From an uncultured Desulfarculaceae bacterium (GTDB lineage Bacteria > Desulfobacterota > Desulfarculia > Desulfarculales > Desulfarculaceae), in contig CALERA010000179.1 in the NCBI GenBank assembly GCA_937908275.1, forward strand, positions 1-8,129: a stretch of 8,129 nt of DNA, written 5' to 3'. Shown here piece by piece: positions 5,823 through 8,129 of this stretch. Under the pieces are notes generated by a model. It did no database searches and was not told the origin of the DNA. It saw nothing but the letters and a program-made list of their open reading frames with translations. Numbering within the stretch: position 1 is the stretch's first letter; each line of letters begins with the position of its first letter. The position numbers and the translations under genes were made by a program.

Positions 5823-6111
5823 CTTGCTTGTCCTCCCGAGGCCGGCGGGGCTCCCAATAGCCGCCCAAGAGCATCAACTCGTCGCCCAGGCGGGAAGCCG
5901 GCTCGAAGCAAGAACGCTGCAACTGCGTGGCCAGCTCCATGCGCAGGGTGTCCGCGTTGAGCCCCACGTCCTCGATGTCCAGGCCGCACTCGTCGCAGGT
6001 GCAGCCCTCGCAGGCTTCATCGGAAATGGCCGCCGCTTCGCTGGTGTCGCAAACGTCTTGCAGGGCGTGCCACAGCTCCAGGGCCAACTCCCGGGTCTCG
6101 GCTTTGTCCAT
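5812..6111 (-). CDS. Small Cys-cluster protein upstream of the clamp gene, unknown function
   Basis: The frame stays open upstream to 6471. The start at 6111 is chosen because AAGGAG lies exactly 6 bp before the ATG and the upstream part merely shadows the membrane-protein gene in another frame. The 99-residue product has a helical N-terminus (AETRELALELWHALQDVC), then a cysteine cluster C34-x2-C37-x-C39-x2-C42 in an acidic setting, with further Cys at 21 and 68. A second helix follows (LRMELATQLQRSCFEPASRL) and a charged tail. The cluster could bind zinc or another metal, but the CxxCxCxxC spacing fits no family I can name with confidence. The gene overlaps dnaN by 11 bp, so the two are likely translated together, and a role in phage replication or host takeover is a guess by association. 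Confidence 0.75.
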   Translation of the reverse strand: MDKAETRELALELWHALQDVCDTSEAAAISDEACEGCTCDECGLDIEDVGLNADTLRMELATQLQRSCFEPASRLGDELMLLGGYWEPRRPREDKQDAA

Positions 6112-6137
6112 AGCCAACTCCTTTGCCGGCGCGGGGC

Positions 6138-6464
6138 TCAGGCCCACGGCCAGTGTTTCCAGGCGCCCAGGCCCCAGCCCAGGCAGTACCAAAGGCTCAG
6201 GAACAGCATTCCCCACTGCCGCGCCCGCCAGGTCTCGACCACCCAAAAGGGCTGGCTGGCCAGGCCCAGCAGAAAACCCCAGAACCGAAGCTGGCCTTCG
6301 CGCGCCACCAGGATGATGGCGGCCCCGCCCAGCAGGGCGATCAGGGCTTGGAAGATCCAATGCCAGACCCGACGGGAGGGGCGCAGGCCGGACCGGACGG
6401 GAGGAAAGACGCCCGGACCGGCCTGCGGTGGGGGGGAGGGAGGGAGTGGGGTCGTGGGGATCAT
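6138..6464 (-). CDS. Small Trp-rich membrane protein, unknown function
   Basis: The 108-residue product opens with a Pro-rich hydrophilic segment (1-24) and a basic patch (RSGLRPSRR), followed by hydrophobic segments at about 34-53 (WIFQALIALLGGAAIILVA), 61-77 (FWGFLLGLASQPFWVV) and 85-102 (GMLFLSLWYCLGWGLGAW). Two or three membrane spans are likely, with the basic N-terminal side in the cytoplasm by the positive-inside rule. Ten or so tryptophans in a short protein is striking. Small membrane proteins among early prophage genes often act in superinfection exclusion or as inhibitors of host functions, which would be a possibility here but is not shown. The ATG at 6464 follows the previous stop by 3 bp, and GTGAG precedes it at short spacing. 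Confidence 0.7.
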   Translation of the reverse strand: MIPTTPLPPSPPPQAGPGVFPPVRSGLRPSRRVWHWIFQALIALLGGAAIILVAREGQLRFWGFLLGLASQPFWVVETWRARQWGMLFLSLWYCLGWGLGAWKHWPWA

Positions 6465-6467
6465 GGC

Positions 6468-6845
6468 TCACGCCGCCTGGGCCAGCCAGGCCGGGCGGGG
6501 GTTGCGCAGAACCCAGCGCCAGCCCGAGGCTAGGCCTTGGCGTTCGCGCCAGCCGTATTCGCAGGCGATCAGGGCCGCCTCGCCCATCGGGCCGGCCAGG
6601 AGGTAATCCCAGGGCACCAGGCGGGCCAGGGGGCCCAGGCCGCGTTGACGGGCCATGCGGTCCAGATGGGCCAGGGCCCCGGTGAGGTCGTTGCCGGCCC
6701 GCTCCTGCAGGATGGCGAGCGGCGCGGGCAGGATCAGATTGCTGGGCGTGGCCTGGTGGTGGTGCCAGCCATCCAGCAGGCCCAGCACCAGGCCCAGGCC
6801 CCAGGGCGAAGGCACGGTCAGGGTCAGGGGTTCAAGTGCGGCCAT
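6468..6845 (-). CDS. Hypothetical phage protein, 125 residues
   Basis: I do not recognise the family. The protein starts with a strand-like hydrophobic segment (LTLTVPSPWGLGLVLGLLDG), continues with a HHH run at 28-30, and then has amphipathic helices rich in Leu, Arg and Ala (ILQERAGNDLTGALAHLDRM, then ARQRGLGPLARL). It ends with a Trp/Arg-rich stretch (YGWRERQGLASGWRWVLRNP). There is no clear signal peptide or membrane span and there are few charged clusters, so a soluble protein is likely. The ATG at 6845 has GGTGAG at short spacing, and the preceding gene ends 20 bp upstream. Strong G/C preference at third codon positions supports real coding. It belongs to the same run of small early genes as its neighbours. 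Confidence 0.65.
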   Translation of the reverse strand: MAALEPLTLTVPSPWGLGLVLGLLDGWHHHQATPSNLILPAPLAILQERAGNDLTGALAHLDRMARQRGLGPLARLVPWDYLLAGPMGEAALIACEYGWRERQGLASGWRWVLRNPRPAWLAQAA

Positions 6846-6865
6846 GTCTCACCAATCCAAGATCG

Positions 6866-7195
6866 TTAGTCATCATCATCGCCGCGAGTGGGGTCTTCCT
6901 CGATGCCCAGGGGGCCGTCATCGATCGCGGCCTTCACCACCCGATCGAAGAATTCGTCCAGCAAAGTGGTGCCGTCTTCCTCTTCCTCGGTCATGGCCGC
7001 GATGAAATCGGCAGCGGCGGCTTCGGGATTGACAACCCTGTATCGCCTCCTGATAGCCCCAGAGCGCCAAGCAGCGGCATCGCAAATGGTTTGCAGCCGC
7101 GAAAAGGAGATATCGATACGCAGGACTCCATTCGAGGCCGTGGGTTTGACAGGGAAGTCTGGGTATTCAGGGATGCTCGGGTTGTGGTCCATCAT
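6866..7195 (-). CDS. Hypothetical acidic phage protein of lower GC
   Basis: The 109-residue product has a Pro-rich start and a strand-helix core (LRIDISFSRLQTICDAAAW) with a basic spot (GAIRRRYRVV). It ends in a strongly acidic C-terminal half (TEEEEDG, then a tail of four Asp). A split basic/acidic layout suits a protein that binds another protein, and acidic tails occur in DNA mimics and anti-host proteins, but no family is recognised. Two ATGs are adjacent. The first (7195) is 3 bp behind AGGAG; the second (7192) is 6 bp behind it and forms TGATG with the preceding stop, so the second is the more likely start. Codon use differs from the neighbours: AGG, CGA and many A/T-ending codons, suggesting a separate origin. 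Confidence 0.7.
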   Translation of the reverse strand: MMDHNPSIPEYPDFPVKPTASNGVLRIDISFSRLQTICDAAAWRSGAIRRRYRVVNPEAAAADFIAAMTEEEEDGTTLLDEFFDRVVKAAIDDGPLGIEEDPTRGDDDD

Positions 7196-7848
7196 TCGCT
7201 CCTGGCCCCCAGGGGCGCTGGTTTGGGAGTGGCGGCCCCAACCCCAACGCCCGGGGGGAAGGGCGCGGGAGCCGGGGCCGCCGGCGAAAACGACTGCCAG
7301 GCCCGGGCCAGGCCCCGGGCGGTTTGGCGCAAGCCCAGGGCCAGGTAATGGCCCAGGCCGGCGGGCGCGGGCGCGGCCGGGGGATCAACCGCAGGCACCA
7401 GGCCGCGCGTGGTGGCCGGGTCCAGGGGATCGGCCAAGGCGGGGTCGGGCTGGCCCGGCAGGGCCGGCCAATCCACGGCCGGCAGGCCCTTGGCATAGCT
7501 CACGCCCGGCGGCAGCACCGGCCAGGACTGCCCCGGCCGCAGGGGGGAAGGCTGGAAAGGTTGCGGGTCATGCATCGCGGTCACCTGGTTCCCCGGGCTT
7601 GGGGGAGGGGTCGGACGCCCATCCGAACCACCGCCCGCCCAGCCCTTGTGAGGGTTATTGATTGACCGGGCGCGAAACCCGGGACCATTGCGAGAAAAAC
7701 GTCCCACCTCCAGCCCTCGCGCCGCGCGAAATCGCGGGCCGGCCGGAGCGGGTACCCCAACCATGAAAGCCTTTCCGGCCTGGGCGGCCTGACGAATCCC
7801 CATCCGTCGATCAGCGCGCCCAGCCCTGTTAAGGTTCATGGTTCTCAC
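7192..7848 (-). CDS. Pro/Ala-rich hypothetical protein with an atypical N-terminal extension
   Basis: The open frame codes 218 residues from GTG at 7848, which has GGGAGG 6 bp upstream and shares GTGA with the preceding stop. A second possible start is ATG at 7575 with AGGTG 6 bp upstream, giving 127 residues (MHDPQPFQPSPLRPGQSWPV onwards). The downstream part uses G/C third positions heavily, is Pro/Ala-rich (DPPAAPAPAG, SPAAPAPAPFPPG) and has one Ala/Leu/Arg helix (LGHYLALGLRQTARGLARAW), so it is probably a real but low-complexity protein. The first 91 codons use third positions more randomly and encode Arg/Gly-rich sequence around FSRNGPGFRARSINNPHKGW, which faintly recalls the short Ash/Icd-like frames of P4-type prophages. 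I cannot tell whether this part is translated or is a structured leader. Function is unknown. Confidence 0.5.
   Translation of the reverse strand: MRTMNLNRAGRADRRMGIRQAAQAGKAFMVGVPAPAGPRFRAARGLEVGRFSRNGPGFRARSINNPHKGWAGGGSDGRPTPPPSPGNQVTAMHDPQPFQPSPLRPGQSWPVLPPGVSYAKGLPAVDWPALPGQPDPALADPLDPATTRGLVPAVDPPAAPAPAGLGHYLALGLRQTARGLARAWQSFSPAAPAPAPFPPGVGVGAATPKPAPLGARSE
7666..7682. repeat. Hairpin in the atypical leader segment
   Basis: CCGGG-CGCGAAA-CCCGG forms a 5-bp GC-only stem with a 7-nt loop. A second dyad, CCGCG-CGAAAT-CGCGG, lies 40 bp away at 7722-7737, and both loops contain CGAAA. The pair sits in the 273-bp segment with poor codon bias, supporting an RNA-level role, though two short GC stems can arise by chance in such DNA. 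Confidence 0.35.
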
Positions 7849-8129
7849 AGCCGACCTCCCCGGGCGCGGACCGCGTCCAGGAGGGCCAGCACGTCCTGCA
7901 GTTCTTTCATCGCGGCTTCAACTAGGGGGCGGATTTCCGCGTCTTCAGCTGGATTGAGGTTTCCGTCCGCCACGGCCAAGCGCACCCGGTCATGCAGGCG
8001 GGCGGCGGCAATGCTCACGTCGCCGCATTCGCGTTCGGTGTCCAGGGAGGGCGGGCAGGACGGAACATCGGGCACCGAGCGCCGGCCGGGCCACAGTAAG
8101 TGGCGCTCAAGGACATGGGAGCCGGTCAG
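7845..8129 (-). CDS. C-terminal part of a possible CII/CP76-like phage regulator, cut by the window edge
   Basis: The frame is open from the right edge to the stop at 7845-7847 (95 codons). The best internal start is GTG at 8075, which has no recognisable ribosome binding site, so I think the gene probably begins outside the window. The visible end is a two-helix unit: CGDVSIAAARLHDRVRLAVA, then DGNLNPAEDAEIRPLVEAAM and ELQDVLALLDAVRARGG. A 'GDV ... A(L)ADG.(L/I).PAE...I' pattern is what I recall from the C-terminal part of phage regulatory CII/CP76-family proteins, whose N-terminal HTH would be off-window. Position at the head of the early genes fits a regulator. The family call is from memory of the pattern and is tentative; a stand-alone 76-residue protein starting at 8075 is the alternative. 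It shares GTGA with the next frame. Confidence 0.55.
   Translation of the reverse strand: MTGSHVLERHLLWPGRRSVPDVPSCPPSLDTERECGDVSIAAARLHDRVRLAVADGNLNPAEDAEIRPLVEAAMKELQDVLALLDAVRARGGRL

Noticed and set aside
6112..6471. Longer version of the Cys-cluster protein starting at 6471
   Set aside because: The extra 120 codons merely read the membrane-protein gene in another frame. AAGGAG exactly 6 bp before the ATG at 6111 fixes the shorter start.
5289..6606. Long plus-strand frames opposite dnaN and the small early genes (223 and 365 codons)
   Set aside because: Antisense shadows of minus-strand genes. The clamp on the other strand is unmistakable.

Overview
The window is part of a temperate, lambda-like tailed phage, most likely an integrated prophage, in a high-GC bacterium. 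Every supported gene lies on the minus strand, so transcription runs from base 8129 down to base 1. Coding frames use G or C at most third codon positions, and the genes are packed with 1-11 bp overlaps or very short gaps. This style would fit a Desulfobacterota/deltaproteobacterial or other GC-rich proteobacterial host, but that host guess is weak because no host gene is present.

In transcription order: (1) bases 8129-5812 hold six small early/accessory genes: the C-terminal part of a possible CII/CP76-like regulator, a Pro/Ala-rich protein whose first 91 codons look unlike the rest, an acidic protein of lower GC, an unrecognised protein, a Trp-rich small membrane protein and a Cys-cluster protein. 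(2) Bases 5822-3662 are a replication module: a phage-encoded DNA polymerase III sliding clamp (dnaN), then a winged-helix initiator of lambda-O-like architecture. The middle of the initiator gene carries five ~19-bp iterons built on a dyad, followed by an A+T-rich stretch, the same order as in lambda O/ori. (3) Bases 3661-3409 are a 253-bp GC-rich gap with hairpins and no convincing gene. (4) Bases 3408-2977 encode a zinc-ribbon/HTH protein resembling the DNA-binding end of an IS1595-like transposase, in the position of a late regulator. (5) Bases 2973-365 encode a terminase small subunit and a GpA-family large subunit, followed by a small HTH protein. (6) At the left edge a new gene starts behind a very strong ribosome binding site; by synteny it is probably a gpW-like or other head gene.

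Taken together, the initiator would open the intragenic origin, host helicase and polymerase would be recruited with the phage's own clamp, and the zinc/HTH protein could switch on the packaging and head genes that follow it. The most interesting points are the intragenic origin with one iteron in a shifted reading frame (selection on DNA rather than protein), the phage clamp beside that origin, the apparent lack of a helicase loader, and the possible domesticated transposase DNA-binding domain. All product calls come from reading motifs by eye; no database search was run.
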